DNA of 64,000 bases from Polytrichum commune (lineage: Eukaryota; Streptophyta; Polytrichopsida; Polytrichales; Polytrichaceae): NCBI GenBank assembly GCA_950295325.1, contig OX485805.1:37375501-37439500 (forward strand), given 5' to 3'. How positions within the stretch are numbered: the stretch's first letter is position 1; each line of letters starts with the position of its first letter. Below are positions 36,081 to 48,607 of this stretch, piece by piece. The notes below the pieces were generated by a model. The model was not told the origin of the DNA and did no database searches. It was given only the letters and a program-made list of their open reading frames with translations. Position numbers and translations under genes: made by a program.

Positions 36081-36809
36081 AAGTGGTACTTATCATGCTC
36101 TACAATGTTTCTCGGCGTTTTCACTTCTCCCTCGCTAGGTAAGTGAATCTTGACATGTTCATTGGACGAAGGTGAAACAAATTGTGAACAATAAGTGTGA
36201 TATAATTATAGTGATTTGATAGTTGATAATCACTCGTACAAATTACATTCATATCGGGATCTTTTGGTTACTTCCAAGTTAGGCAAGACAAATTATGGGT
36301 TCATGATTTCCATAGAGCCCCGGCTAGAGACAATTATTGAATTTATGGCATGTGGCCATGAAATGTGGGGTTTGGGGGAGGTTGGAGCAAGCTTGGGCTT
36401 CCAATATCCAAGGGAGAGAATTGCTTTTCCAAAAAGGGGTTTGGGCTTGCCCAACTCTCCCCTTGCTCCCCCCCCCCCCCACTTTTTAAAAAAAAAAATT
36501 GTTTTAACAAAACAAAACTTGTTCGGGAAGGTGTAATGTCCGCCCTTCTCCTCTTCACATCCAAGTATAATTCCCTCATGTGTTATATTGTCTCAATTTC
36601 TTCACTTACAAATTTTATGGTAGTTAATGTAAGCAATCCGATAATGTCATGGCATGAAGACCCTCTATTGAAGGTCCGAGATGATAGTGGAGAGGTACCC
36701 AAAATTAAATGGAGTGGTACCTATGTTTAAATTACACCAATTTTTAAGACGTTTTCAATTAGTGTTGAAGTGAAATAATACATGGAGGAGGGATGTTTTT
36801 TGTTTGCGG
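36081..36809. other. Gene-free stretch
   Basis: Carries a C13 run at 36468-36480 in a context (gctccc...actttttaa) resembling 59811-59840. About 36675-36700 (aggtccgagatgatagtggagaggtaccc) resembles the SINE head at 56761-56815. No gene is supported. Confidence 0.4.
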
Positions 36810-37100
36810 CTGGGAGACAATTCTAGCCGTGGAGAAAAACCCGCCCCTCCCATGCACATGGGCAATGAATGGGAAGAACCAACTTGTAGTTACAGATGAA
36901 CTAGTTGAGTTTGAGAAATAACCTTATGAAATTCAACACTTTCAAGAAAATTACCGATCATTTGAGAGGACAATATGGAATATACCTCAAATCAATGAAG
37001 GAAAACTAAAAGTTCACAACATGTGATTGGTTGGCCTTGGAAACACCACAAGGATCTCAACTGATCATGCAGGCCCAAAAATCTCCTTGAACATTGGATG
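36810..37100 (+). repeat. Dispersed repeat family Q (uninterrupted copy)
   Basis: Shares gttgagtttgagaaa, gagaattac.gatc, gaatatacc and ggatctcaac.g.t.atgc with 49700-49870 plus 50292-50390. In that second locus a 422-bp element splits the repeat. This copy therefore represents the approximate empty site. No coding frame. Confidence 0.55.
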
Positions 37101-40100
37101 CGGCATATGTGGACAACTTAAATGATGGAAAGCTTCTATATATATTGATTGAGACATACCGTAGTTTAATAGCAGATTCGGCACAAAAGAATTCTAAAAA
37201 TAGATGCCAAAAATTTTGGAATATTATTGGCAATTTTTTCCGAATATAAAATTAATTATTTTTCAAAGTTGCCAAAAAGTAAGAAATTTTTACTTCTCAC
37301 TAGAGTTTTACTTACAGTGAAAGCATATGTGAGTTTTGAAAGAGAGAAGGTGCTCCTTTTGTAATCAAGCTCACTTACATTAGTCCACAAAGAATATGGG
37401 TTAAGAAGTAGCAAGACTCTAGGTGAGGCTTTTCAAATGTGTTGTACACAAATTTTTGGAGTCCAATTGAGCATAGAAGATGAAGTTTTGTAGAATTTTG
37501 TCCAACTAACAAAAGTTGAGAAATCAATTCTTCTTCCACCTCCAACAAGTGTTGTGTCAAAATAAGTCTTTATGCAAAAGATATGGACAAAACATTGCAG
37601 CCGTGTAAAGATCAAAAAATTAAAATCCGTTCATAACAGTTTTTCGGAGCTCATTTGTGCATAGAAGATCAACTTTTTTGGAATTTTGTTAGTCTAAGAA
37701 AAGTTTAGAAATCAAGTAATCTTTCACCTCCAACAAATTTTATGTCATTTGAAGACTATATGAAAAAGTTATGCGTGTTATAAAAATGAAGTCTAACTCG
37801 GTGCTTCACCTCAAAGTTTACATATCCCATATGCATTGTTGAACACAACTCCACTCTACTTGCATAAAGCACAGAGCATTCTCAACTCTTCACTCACATC
37901 TTACTTGTCATTCAATGCAAGAGAGATGTACAAGATATAAGCTTAAATAGAAAATTAAAAATGAATTTAAGCTGAATTGTTAAAAATTAAAAGAGAAAAT
38001 TGCCGAAAATATGAATATACTATTTTTAGGTGCCGAACCTACTTTTTGAACTTTAATTAATTATTCGGCTAATATGTGTCGAACCAGCTATGAACCTACG
38101 GTAATTGGATTAATTGAGATTTGATTGTAATTACTACTTGAATTATAGTGTTTCGAAACTTAGTGTTGAGTTACACTTAAAACTTACCACTACAACTTTG
38201 GGATTACGCAACGTTAGAACTTCTTATGGTAGGTTTCGTTGTGTATCTACAAAGATTAAATAGGTTTTAGGACATCATATAACATAATTGACTTTTACTT
38301 GCTAAAAATTACCTTATTATAAAAAAAATTAGTATTGTGTAACTTCGAGTAGTAAGTGACACTAAAGACCATGAATGGTGTAGCCTAATAGTATTCATCC
38401 GCATCAGAAGTTTTTTGGGGTTAGAGTTCACAACACACAAGGTAGAAGCACCCAATTCCAACACCAACTTTTCTCAAAGGTGGGCAATTATGTATGTCAA
38501 CAAGAACAATGAATGTATTATTTTAAGGACTACAAACACAACTCATTGGTTAATGAAGACAAAATGTTAATGATCATCACTATCCATTTTGAGGGGACCT
38601 ATATCACTAAGAATAGCGAGATTAGAGTGTTTTTTGAATTATCTTCACACAAGCTTTATTTTCAAGTAGAGATTCAAAATATCGTTGACAATCATTTATG
38701 TAAATGAAAAATCCATTGTATTTTTCAAATTTTCACAATATTTTTGTTGAATGGTATAGTCACCGAGGCAATGTCCGGCACGGGCCATCACTATTCTATA
38801 TACAACGAAGGACGTGCTGGTGGTGACGGTGAGGTTGTCATCCCATTGTTCTTGCATAATACCGCTAGTATTGTGCAATAGGAGGAGTCCCTCTTGATAG
38901 GGAAAGTGCGTCTCTTTCCAAAACTTACCACTACAAGCAAGAAGTTTATACTCACAATAACCTCACTAGATGTAACATTTTGCAACTTTGCCATTGCATA
39001 CAAGAGAAGAACTCCTCTCAAGATAGAAACTCTCCCATTGGTGTGGGCTAGTTGATGGTCCTAGTGTGGGCTTGGAATAAGAAACCAAAAACTTTTCACA
39101 TAAAAAGGGCTAAAGATTCCTTCCCAGAACAAACATGTGACAAAAGCAAGAGGAAGTGAATGTGAAAAGGTGGGGAGACTCCAAGTGGAAAAGACAAGTT
39201 TGGTGGGAGAATCCAGGGGAGGTGGCGGGCATGGGCAATAGGATAAAGTAGGACATTTAATCATAAAGAAACACTTGTTCATTTTTCTTCTTTTTAAAGT
39301 ACGTGTTTCATTAAAGCATTGAAGCTTATGAGCATGGACATCAACATCCATGCGTATGGTGGGTACTTATAGGCATGGACATATGGTTGCATGAGTGTAT
39401 GAAGTTGGGTTCATATGGGATATCAGTTCATATGCACATGTCCAAGCTAATTGGATTCCAGTGTACTTCAAAATTGTATCACGCTCAATAGAACCACTAA
39501 TAAAATATGCATATTATATTGGATGTGATCATAATGTTACAAACGTAATTGTCGATATAGAGTTTCAAAACGTTTTGTAGATTTCATTATACTTACATAT
39601 TTCTCGCTATGAAAGATAAAATCGGATGGGTCCCACATGTGGTGGATTTACCTTGTATTAAGTACCTCAGTCCTTGCTTCACTACATGTAGATCTCCTTA
39701 CACATGATGTTAAAGTATGTTCTAAAAACCCATTTCAAAAATATTACTTATGGTGTTCGTGGTTTATCTTCACGGACGTCTCCCATTGCCCATGTAGTAG
39801 ACTTATCCACCTCGAGAGTGAAAGTGTTATGAAACATTCAATAGCATGGAAATTAGCCAAATGGGACCCTATTATGGATCAACCGTGAGCATATATAGGA
39901 AACATGCTTACCCCCTTTGTCTACTATAGTTAGGTTTATGAGGCTACATGAAACTAAATGTGTAATTAGTGTGGATTGGCAAGGACTTGCACATTGTCGT
40001 AACATTAATCGATCGTTTCTATATTAAGTGCACGACACAATTAAGTAGTACATGTTAACATATATATTTGTTTCAAGAATTATTGATAAAATATTATACC

Positions 40101-40249
40101 ATTGTGTAACTCCAAATGGTAATCCACGCTAATAACAACATTTGGTGTATGAAAAGTCGAGTGTTGCATGGTTGGTGCACTTGTCCACAATAAGATTATT
40201 GTGGGTTCCACAATCTCGGGGTGGGATTTGTGAATCATAAACTTTTGAC
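37101..40249. other. Gene-free stretch
   Basis: No supported gene. About 37430-37560 and 37640-37745 are diverged direct repeats (gagcatagaagat.aa.tttt, cacctccaacaa). 38440-38600 matches 29814-30000. Fragments of the gcgtaactccaaat.gtaa motif (family T) occur at 38190, 38336 and 40105. Confidence 0.4.
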
Positions 40250-40753
40250 TAAGGGCCACTTCACACACAAGCCAAGAGTTGTGACCATGAAATTGTGAGA
40301 GCCCAAAAGAAAGTGTGCAAAGGCCGTCCCAACACACCTCCAAAATCATGTCGTGTGGTCACGGACCCTCAAGTGTAGTGTGAAGTCATATGTGACCAGG
40401 TCCTCAACCAAATTGCTATTTCAATGAATTTCCATTCATGCGGATCCTCACACATGATAAAACAAAATAAATCAACTGTTGTGAGCGTTCAGAGTGCCAT
40501 GGTCTCCCGGTTTTGTGCTAGGCCTACCTCCAAGAGGTGGTTTTTGAAAATAGTCCAAGTGACCATGAAACATGATCCATTTGATGCCATGTAAGAATCC
40601 ATGTAGACTTTACATCCATCGTGCATTCACATACTCCGTTGGTCCCTCAAGCGTAGTGTGAAGTGAACTTGGACCGGCTCCGCCTTTCCACCAATGAGAG
40701 TGCTTGAAGTGTACTGGTCACGGGCTCTCAGTCTCGTGTGCGAAGTGGCCTTA
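40250..40753. mobile_element. ~505-bp terminal-inverted-repeat element M, copy A
   Basis: The left end taagggccacttcacacaca pairs with the right end tgtgcgaagtggcctta. Internal landmarks are gtcacggaccctcaagtgtag, aagaggtggtttttgaaaatag and ttggtccctcaagcgtagtg. Copies: B (48608-49114, inverted), C (61135-61637, same orientation) and D (63533 to the window end, inverted and deleted). Frames inside are not conserved among copies, so it is non-autonomous. Target duplications are not clear. Confidence 0.8.
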
Positions 40754-41249
40754 AGTTATGTCAACCTTTTTGCTTAAATTGGGCAGTCTAGGCAAGCCAA
40801 GCATGTATTTGTAAGCATAATCTTATTTAAACTAGGTTCAACTACATGCACACCAATCAACCTATTGTCCCATAGACATTGATTCCTCATCTAAGGGTGG
40901 TCACATAAGAAAGTTAACGATGTTATGGACATGTTTGTTGAAATACTTTATCTACACTTGTATATGCAATTAGGTTGGCCCATGTTAATTTCTTGACATT
41001 CCACACTATTTTGAACATTTATTACCACATCAAAAACAAATTCATTCTTAAATGTGGTTGTTGAACAAATGAATAAACAACATTATAATTTGTTGTGATT
41101 TGATGTTGACCCAAGGTGTTTTGCATGGGTAAAGAGGCAACCTAATTGCACATATCACGGAAATTAAACTAGATTACCTTCACCTCGATGACTTTCTCAA
41201 CTATGAATGTGAAGTATGCTCGTAGCAATCATTGACACCATTGTAATGC
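40754..41249. other. Gene-free stretch
   Basis: Nothing recognisable apart from AT-rich sequence. Confidence 0.4.
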
Positions 41250-41560
41250 AAAAGCGTTGGGGCTTATCATAGATTTGCCATTGAAGTAGGCTGGTGGTCG
41301 ACTAACCCGATCTCTAGATATAAAAGATTATGCCATTTATGCTCTGACAATGCAATTGAAAATGAATGACAATTTGTGTTGGAGTGTCTTGTCCACAACT
41401 CGGTTAAAGACATGTTTCCTTTGCTAATTCAATATGTAGTACTAGGTAGTCTTAAGGGTTTTTTTTAAATGGACCGCCAAGCTAATATTAGCCTCTATCA
41501 TGCCGAGGCCACTGCACTCTATTACTCCAAGGAATTAACCTTTTTGACACCATCTTGACA
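41250..41560 (+). pseudogene. LINE 3' fragment: zinc-binding end, copy 2
   Basis: The frame reads RFAIEVGWWSTNPISRYKR then LCHLCSDNAIENE, a stop, QFVLECLVHNSVKD. This parallels the better-kept fragment at 45290-45625 (IETGRW...ISRDN...CRFC...ENEAHF...C). A stop codon replaces the residue before the motif His, and the His itself is Gln. It is a decayed 3' end with no polymerase domain. Confidence 0.6.
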
Positions 41561-41739
41561 TGCTTCTAGTCCCATAATCTCTCTTTTTGCTTCTTGGGCT
41601 TTAAAATTGATTTCATTTCATATCAATGTGGTATTTTCAAACCTTAAAGATTCTCATGTCATCAAATATATCAGAACATAACGACTAAACCATTTACAAC
41701 TCCTATTGCGGTATACCATTTAATTTATGGGTTGCTATA

Positions 41740-41993
41740 ACTTTGTACTACATTGTTTATGGTATTTAGTGTCCCATGTGTGATAGTGTCACTTACCCTA
41801 TTTTGAGGCGTATGCTAGGTTACACTAATGATTAACAACTTCCCCATAAGTGTCACCTCATGACACTTGGCATTCAAGTGTGCTTACTAATATTTTGGCA
41901 TGAGTATGTTCAATAATGTTATGAGGTGCATGCTTATGTTACAAAATGATCTACAAGTTAACTAAAGTGTACACAAATGACACTTGGCATTAT
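41740..41993. repeat. Dispersed repeat family S, inverted relative to 44740-44905
   Basis: Shares ttatggtatttagtgtc, gtgtcacttaccctatttt, cgtatgctaggttaca and catgacacttggc with the reverse complement of 44740-44905. Related motifs also occur at 59080-59345. No coding frame. Confidence 0.6.
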
Positions 41994-42369
41994 AGTAGAG
42001 GTGCCCATTCTCGATCAGGACCCCATCGGCAATCTATAGGATACCAAAATTTAGATATGGTTGGGACTTCATTCCGATCGGGCTACAACCCATAGTGCCA
42101 TGACACATGTCCTGGTTTTGAGTGCTAAAGTGAGGAGGAGTGAGCGGTTAAAATGGGCGGTTGTGGCAAACTCTAGACATTGGTAATATGTTTGGACCAA
42201 CTTTTGGCTTAAAAAATTCACAGTTTTTTCATTTGAGGGAATAAAATCATCCAAAAATTTGCGGTCCTCTTGATTTCTATCTTCCTACATGGGAAGTATT
42301 TGCACCACCTTATACTTCTCCATATCTGGTGCAAAATCTCTTAAGTGATTGGTTATAGGTGCCTCTACT
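41994..42369. mobile_element. Terminal-inverted-repeat element N, copy 1 (about 376 bp)
   Basis: The left end agtagaggtgcccattctcg pairs with the right end ggttataggtgcctctact. An inverted copy lies at 61835-62204. Shared internal blocks include gttttgagtgctaaagtgagg and its reverse complement. A right-end fragment lies at about 44520-44615. No transposase frame. Confidence 0.7.
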
Positions 42370-42659
42370 CTAGTATGCCCAAGAATATCTTCCTCTTGCA
42401 TACTAAAACGCAAGACTATCATCTAAAGTATCCCACTGTGCTACTCTAAATGTCATAACGTAGATATTTTCCACTTGAAGAAGTTACTCATGTTGACAAA
42501 TGGAATCATATTGGCAATAAGAGGGCATGACGCTTTGAGACCTCTAGGCATCTAGTGTAGGCCCTTTGCATATAGTGTACACTACTACACTAAATGCCAT
42601 AAATAGCGTATTAAGAGTATCACTTTTTATCAAGTAAGTTCTTGAATGTGCATACAATT

Positions 42660-42881
42660 TGTTGGAGAGTGGAACTATCGTACCTCGCATCCATCCAACA
42701 TAAAAACTCGACCCTTATAATTTTGTTGCCAATTCACCTCATATGACCTCAAGTACACTAATTCGGGTTCTTTAAAACTAATTCCGACCTGTCAAATCGA
42801 CTCATTAAAAGTAACCCCCGAGATGCACACTATTTCAAGGCTTTCATGTTGGATGCATGAGATGCACGCTCGTATACGATG

Positions 42882-42919
<38 letters not shown>

Positions 42920-42920
42920 A
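42660..42920. repeat. Foldback element family F, copy 3, plus CT microsatellite
   Basis: Starts ctatcgtacctcgcatccatccaac and ends atgttggatgcatgagatgc...cgtatacgat, roughly inverted. A (CT)n tract at 42889-42917 follows the right end. Confidence 0.6.
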
Positions 42921-42983
42921 ATTTGTTTAAGTTATATGGGGAAAAATAGTCACTATCAATAAAAACAAAAGAAGACTATAGGA

Positions 42984-43080
42984 ATGCGTAACTCCAAATG
43001 GTAAACCATACCAACATGGGTAAATGGCATACACCGTTCACGGTATTCAACGTCACTTTCTATTTGGAGTTACGCAATGC
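42984..43080. repeat. Small palindromic element, family T (about 95 bp)
   Basis: The left end tgcgtaactccaaatggtaa pairs with the right end ctatttggagttacgca. Single-end relatives occur at 38190, 38336, 40105 and 43715. Together with the neighbouring hAT-like element it forms a repeat nest. Confidence 0.6.
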
Positions 43081-43151
43081 TACAATCTTCACTATGAATG
43101 CAACTTTTTACCAAGTAAAGTCATTTTATGTTGCATATTGTCCGCACAACC

Positions 43152-43653
43152 CACGGGTAGATCACTTAGTGCATTTTAAAAACGACGTGCGGCATAATAC
43201 AGAGAGGATTAAAATCATTTGAAATAAAAATTATAAAGGAATTCCAAATAATGAAGGGGCCTTTAAATGTAGACAATCCCATTATAAGTAAGTTAGATGG
43301 ACATAAAACGTGGGCCATTATTCTTTTGTAAAATTAATATAGGGGCTGAAGATAAGGATCCTAGAAGGTATGTTTAGTATGGTATGTAAATGGGTTTAGG
43401 ACTCACATGGATGGATGATAATTGGGATTTCCGTCTGTCAAAAATTACTTAAAAGGAATACAAAGTACAAAAAATTGCAGTGACTTGGACAATATAAGTA
43501 ATGGAAGGGTGCAAACAAATGGGCCATTTTAAAAATTTAAGTAATTATAGGGAGGCTTTAATTCAACCCTTGAAGGTAAATAGCCCCCCAAAAAAAAAAA
43601 AAAACCCCAGCCGCACGTGGTGCACAAAAATGCCTTAGAGTGATCTACCCGTT
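43152..43653. mobile_element. hAT-like non-autonomous element, copy 2 (502 bp)
   Basis: Perfect 8-bp target duplication GCACAACC at 43144-43151 and 43654-43661. It starts cacgggtagatcac and ends gtgatctacccgtt, with one changed terminal base. It matches copy 1 (25747-26244) along its whole length. A long A run near the right end (about 43588-43603) is expanded relative to copy 1. No coding capacity. Confidence 0.85.
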
Positions 43654-43661
43654 GCACAACC

Positions 43662-44739
43662 GACTTAATCTTTGTCGGTAACAAACGAAACCTATAGCAA
43701 GAAGCCACCGCATTGGGTAACTCCAAATAGTAAGTGACACTAAACACCATAGGACGGTGAAGTAATATTTTGCATGCAAATGATGATGGTTTCATTTCCT
43801 AGGGTAAAAACCTTAGAGAAGTAAGTATTGTGCACGAATCATATCATATTGTTTTGTGAGCACTACTACTCATGAACACTTCATATTGCGGTTGACCAAA
43901 AGAACTCAGGGCCTGGCAAGCAACTGGGTGTCTAGTCTAGGCCTGTAGTAAGGTGTCCGTAAGTTAGGTCAAATTAAATTCCCTTAGTTTGTACCCTAGT
44001 ACGCACTCATACATTTATAGGGACGTAGTAGTAATAAGACAATATGTCCCAAGTTGGCCTTGTCCTTTATATAATTTTATTCCCATACTTTTACCCCGCC
44101 GAGCAAGCCTCTTGGTTTGAAGAATCTTGTGGGTTGGCTATATGTCCACATGTGACCCCAAGTCAACACCCTCAACAACTCAAGTCAGCGGTGGATGAGT
44201 GGTGGCAGGAACGGTGGAGATCTTACATCGGTCAAATCCGACGGTTGAGAATGCACAGGCAACGTGGCCTCACCAGAAGCCAGAAGCTGCTTTCATCGCC
44301 CATAGACTTCTTCTCGACAACTTCCGCATGACCTTGTATTGGTTTGTCAAAAGTATGTAAGGTGGGTATGTGTCCTCCCAATTTTGTTCATTGTTGGATG
44401 TGAATTTTGAAGATGTGGTTTGATCTGTTTAGGACACATGTCTTTGTGATGTTTGTTTTCTGGTGGTAATTTGACCATACACTAGTCGTGTATAGGTTTC
44501 CGGTTAAGAAAAGAACCAAGATTGCACTGCCTTATACTTCTCTTAATTCGGCGCAGAATTTATGAAGTGATCGGTCTTGGGCGCCTCTATTCTACTATGG
44601 GATAGTTTGGCTAATTGAATCGAGGCGTTGTCATTTTCCTCAATTTCATGTTTTTGGAGCGGACACCTATATTTTGAGTGGTGCTTTTAAAGGAGGGGGG
44701 GGGGTAGTGAAAGTAGATGCAATGAGATGGACAATGTAA
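43662..44739. other. Gene-free stretch with repeat fragments
   Basis: A family T half-site lies at about 43715-43760. The frame 44044-44331 contains a basic Trp/Arg-rich run (DEWWQERWRSYIGQIRRL) that could be transposon-derived but matches nothing I recognise. The end of the 17.7-kb tandem repeat family is at 44390-44520, and a right-end fragment of element N at 44520-44615. A G10 run lies at 44695-44704. Confidence 0.4.
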
Positions 44740-44955
44740 CATAGGCATGCACCTCATAACACTATTAATAAGCGCACTTCAACGCCAAGTGTCATGAGAC
44801 GACACTTATGCTGAAATTTTTAATCATTGATGTAACCTAGCATACGTCTCCAAATAGGGTAAGTGACAATATTACGCATATGACACTAAATACCATAAAC
44901 GGTGTACTTCAAGGCTTTTATATTGGATGAATGAAAGATGTGCTTGTATGTGCTA
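44740..44955. repeat. Dispersed repeat family S plus end of family F
   Basis: 44740-44905 is the inverted counterpart of 41740-41993. It is followed directly by a family F right-end fragment (tcaaggcttttatattggatgaatg, 44908-44955). Confidence 0.55.
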
Positions 44956-45289
44956 TTTCCCCTCTTGCTGGAATTAAGAGGGGAGGGGAGAAAAGGAAGG
45001 GACACGTTTTTTCTTTTATTTTTCGGTTTTGTACTATTTTCTTCTTCGGCAACCACAAGGAAATGAAGGAAGTAGCAGCCTCATCATCATCATGCGGAGG
45101 TTGTGTGACCGAGGTTGGTGGCTTGTTGGCCGTGATTTGGAATCATGTGTGTGACGTCTTCCCTTGATGACTTTAAATACGAAAGCATGTAAGGTGAGTG
45201 GGTCTTTAAATGGACACTTTTAGTCTTGCACTCACTTCTCGTGGGACATGAAACATAAAACTAGTGCAAGAGGATTAATAATTTTCTTA

Positions 45290-45625
45290 TTGTTATTGCG
45301 ATTGAAACTGGACGGTGGTCGACTATCCCTATCTCTAGAGATAATATACTATGTCGCTTTTGCTCTTACAATGCAGTTGAAAATGAGGCACACTTTGTGT
45401 GGGAGTGTCTTTTATATAACCCCATCAGAAGAGATAAGTATCCATCAATATTTGAGAGTGTAGGTTTAGGGAGCCTCGAGTCTTGCTTTCATTTGGATCA
45501 TCAAGTTGACATTAGTCTCTATCTCACAGAGGCTATTGCACTTTGCCACTCTAGGGAATTGGGTAGTTTGAAACCATCCCGATGTACTTTCACTCCATTA
45601 GCATTCTGGCTTTCCAAACTCTAAA
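45290..45625 (+). pseudogene. LINE 3' fragment: zinc-binding end, copy 3 (best preserved)
   Basis: Reads IETGRWSTIPISRDNI, LCRFCSYNAVENEAHF, VWECLLYNPIRRDKYPSIF and on to a stop about 60 codons later. The C-x2-C...E-x-E-x-H-F...C pattern after I-E-T-G-R is the conserved zinc-binding end of one clade of plant LINE reverse transcriptases. Upstream (44960-45290) there is no intact polymerase frame, consistent with 5' truncation. Copies 1 and 2 are at 15890-16100 and 41250-41560. Confidence 0.7.
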
Positions 45626-45684
45626 ATCAAATTCAATTTATTTCATCATGTTCGTAACTATTTTCCTTATCATTTTCAAAGCTC

Positions 45685-45940
45685 GAATGAATATTCTAAC
45701 TTATTACCAAACTGAAGATTTGCTCTCTCATTAAATGATCATATAGGTCTCCCTCCCCCCCCCCTTTTCCCCCAATTATGCTCACTAGGTATTGAGTCGA
45801 CAATAGTTAGGTTTTCTTGTATCACGTGGTCCAATCTCTTTCAGCCACATGTGTCTTGGGTGCCATTCTTAGATCCACACCTAACCACACAACATTCAAA
45901 TATAGGTGTTTGTTTAAGATGAGCACCCAAATCATGTCCA
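45685..45940 (+). repeat. Dispersed repeat family P, copy 4 with C10 run
   Basis: Shares ttaaatgatcatataggtc, cccaattatgctcac and aatataggtg with 33110-33420. The C run (45755-45764) is interrupted upstream by a T and followed by ttttccccc. Confidence 0.55.
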
Positions 45941-46869
45941 CTTACCTTACTAACAACCTCACCACCATGATAAGCACCTTTAACCCTCAAAGGCCCCAAT
46001 ATACAATTCTATGGTCTACGTGAATGTTCTTTACAAGCCCTTAAGAAGTGTACACATGACAATTTTCTTGGTCAATGAGACCAATACTATATGTAACATG
46101 AACTACTACAAAGGGGAAGTGGAAATACACGCATAGGTGATAACGATCATAAGATATACACATGATGGAAAGAAAAGAGAAGAACATGAAGTCGGTTTAT
46201 CCTATCGCTAATGATTATAAGAACATGTTTCATCTTTATTGAGAGGGGAGTGTGGAAACGTTGAATTCTATTATAAAACCCATAGATCATCATTACTTCA
46301 AGTTAAATGAACTCCTAAATTAGGGTTAGAAACCCCAAAGTAGTCTAGTGAACTTATATTGAGATGAATGAAGAACTAACCTATAAAAGGGGGGCGATTT
46401 TTACTATTAAAATTATCATTCAAAAACCCACATTGAGTTGAGGAATTAAAAACAAAAAAAAATCAACTTAATTTTTGTAAAAAAAAAACTGGCATCTGCA
46501 GAGGGGAGATCGGTGGGGAAACGCACCTGCCCATAAATATTTTTTCTGCCCGGAGCTCAAGAACTTGGGACATGACATAAAAACTTCTTACAAAGAAAGA
46601 GTACTTAAAGCCTATAACTTATTACTCCCAAGTCCTCATATATAGCTTCAAGAGAATTTCAAACTTCCACTTGGCCTTGTTCAAGTCGTTGACTTTTGGT
46701 GTCCATTCATTTAGTGCAATTCCGGTCTTAGGGTTGCGTTTCCATTGCAAAGAGGAAATGGAATGCTAAGTTATTGCCATGGTCCACCTTGGCATAACCT
46801 TCTCGAAGTATAAGGTATGTGGTGTTATTTGGTTCGTTTTTTCATGTTTTCCGATTAGATTTACACATT
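45941..46869. other. Gene-free stretch
   Basis: 46240-46320 resembles 19600-19700. No gene is supported. Confidence 0.4.
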
Positions 46870-47110
46870 CAAACATGTGTTGTATTAGCAAATCTACGAT
46901 GAAGCATTAAAAAAAATGGATTGAAAATTTGACTTCACTTTATTTAGTTATGGTTATTGGAAGCGCATGTTTGTTAATTTTTTATTGGAATACATAGGTC
47001 CTTCCAAGTGTGTTCATGGTTAAATTTGTGGGAGCTATTAAAATTTGAAGATGCAATCCAGTCTCTTTTCAACGTTTTTCTTTATACTGCTTGTTCTTTG
47101 ATCTTTAACA
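46870..47110 (+). repeat. Diverged copy of the 17.7-18.4 kb tandem repeat unit
   Basis: Shares gcaaatct.cgatgaa, ggattgaaaatt, ttatggttattggaagcgcatgtttgtt and atacatagg with the two tandem units, at lower identity. Confidence 0.55.
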
Positions 47111-48280
47111 AACTGAATGTCAATATTTGATAAAGAAAAGAAACTAAATAACACCCGCATACCTTGGGTTATTGTAGTTTGAACCTTCATCATTACGTTT
47201 TTGAAAACATGTATTACAAGGTAGGAGGGTTGAAAAATCATCACGTGCTTCTTGTTTGTGAAGCACATAGTATGTTGTAGATTCATGATGGCATGAACGT
47301 TTTGGTTCCAAAATCTCAATAAAACTACACTCTTAGGCAAGAGATTCAAGAAGGAAGTCTATGGACTTTGTAACTAATCGAGTTCAATATTACGAGTGCC
47401 TCTCATGTTGAACTTGAGTGGCATTTTGGGACATGTTTCATTTGAAGTATCACCCAAATTAAAAGAGATGGATGATGCTTGTATTGAGGGAATACTAATA
47501 TACAAGAAAACATGCCTCATTTCTTGAAGATTAAGAACATCTACAAGTGGCAATTGCATTTCAGAGCACCAATCACTTTTGAATCAAACAGAGTTAGCTA
47601 ACTTTGAGTGATGGTGTGTTGTCATGTGAAATCATGGGTTAGTAGCTTGATACAAGGGACCCATGTTGTAACTTCATTGTTTATGATCTATCATAGGCAT
47701 ATTTAGAGTGTGACTTAATCTTCGATGCACTGTAGTATGTGGTCCACAATATACACCATCGCACATCAAAATAATGGGGAACACTATACATGACAAAATT
47801 GTTTTTTGGATCAACCCCCTTGTATACCTATCCTACCCAAATGGCTTTGATGCAAAATATATCTTCATAAAATACTAAATTTTATGGAAATATTGTTTTA
47901 AGATATGTGCATTTTAACAAGCATTCTTGAGAAAATGAAGTTTCAAAAAAATTGGATGTTTTTATTGGACATAAATTGAAAATTTGAGTCTCATTTTCAA
48001 AACCACCAAGGTGAGATTATATGTATTGGATCTCACTTTGTTGGAGATCTCTCAAATGCGCATTTTTTTCTTCCCAATAGGAATATTGCAACCTATGATA
48101 TAAACCTCCAATGCTATCTAATGTGGGTTGGAATATATTGTGCATCCACAATCAAGTCCTTGATGCTTTTAGTGTTGGGTTATTTGTTTATAATGTGGCC
48201 CACAAAATCTGCCATACACAATGTAGTGAGAGTAGAGCATTAAAAAAATAATCCTTGTAACTCAGTTAAGTACCACATTA
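47111..48280. other. Gene-free stretch
   Basis: Minus-strand frames 47038-47349 and 47374-47559 have no recognisable domain. Nothing else is seen. Confidence 0.4.
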
Positions 48281-48410
48281 AATCAACGGATATTGACAAA
48301 TGTTGCCCCCAATGCGGTCCATAGTCGGTGGAATTAGTGGAACATAGGTTCTTTAGTTGCCCTCTAGCTCAACAAGGGTGGTTTATGACATCTTGATTTT
48401 TTTTTAACGC
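48281..48410 (+). pseudogene. LINE-type zinc-binding fragment of a second lineage
   Basis: The frame from 48301 reads CCPQCGP, a stop, SVELVEHRFFSC then PLAQQGW. C-P-x-C-G...E-x-x-E-H-x-F-x-x-C-x-x-A-x-x-x-W is the zf-RVT signature of plant LINEs. It differs from the IETGRW type at 15.9, 41.3 and 45.3 kb, so at least two LINE lineages left 3' ends here. One stop lies inside. Confidence 0.6.
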
Positions 48411-48607
48411 AAAACATTATGGGAACTTGTGTTGCAAGTTAGATCTAGCTTTTTGCTCAGCCCAACTCTCAACAAGATTCCCAAGCCTCACCTCACCTCA
48501 CCTTAGATTGGGGACTTAAGACTTGTGATGTGGTAAGTTCCAACCTTCCATGCTATGAATTACCAAGATTGCATGGATTGGCATGGCCTCAAGTGGATTG
48601 GGGGGAC

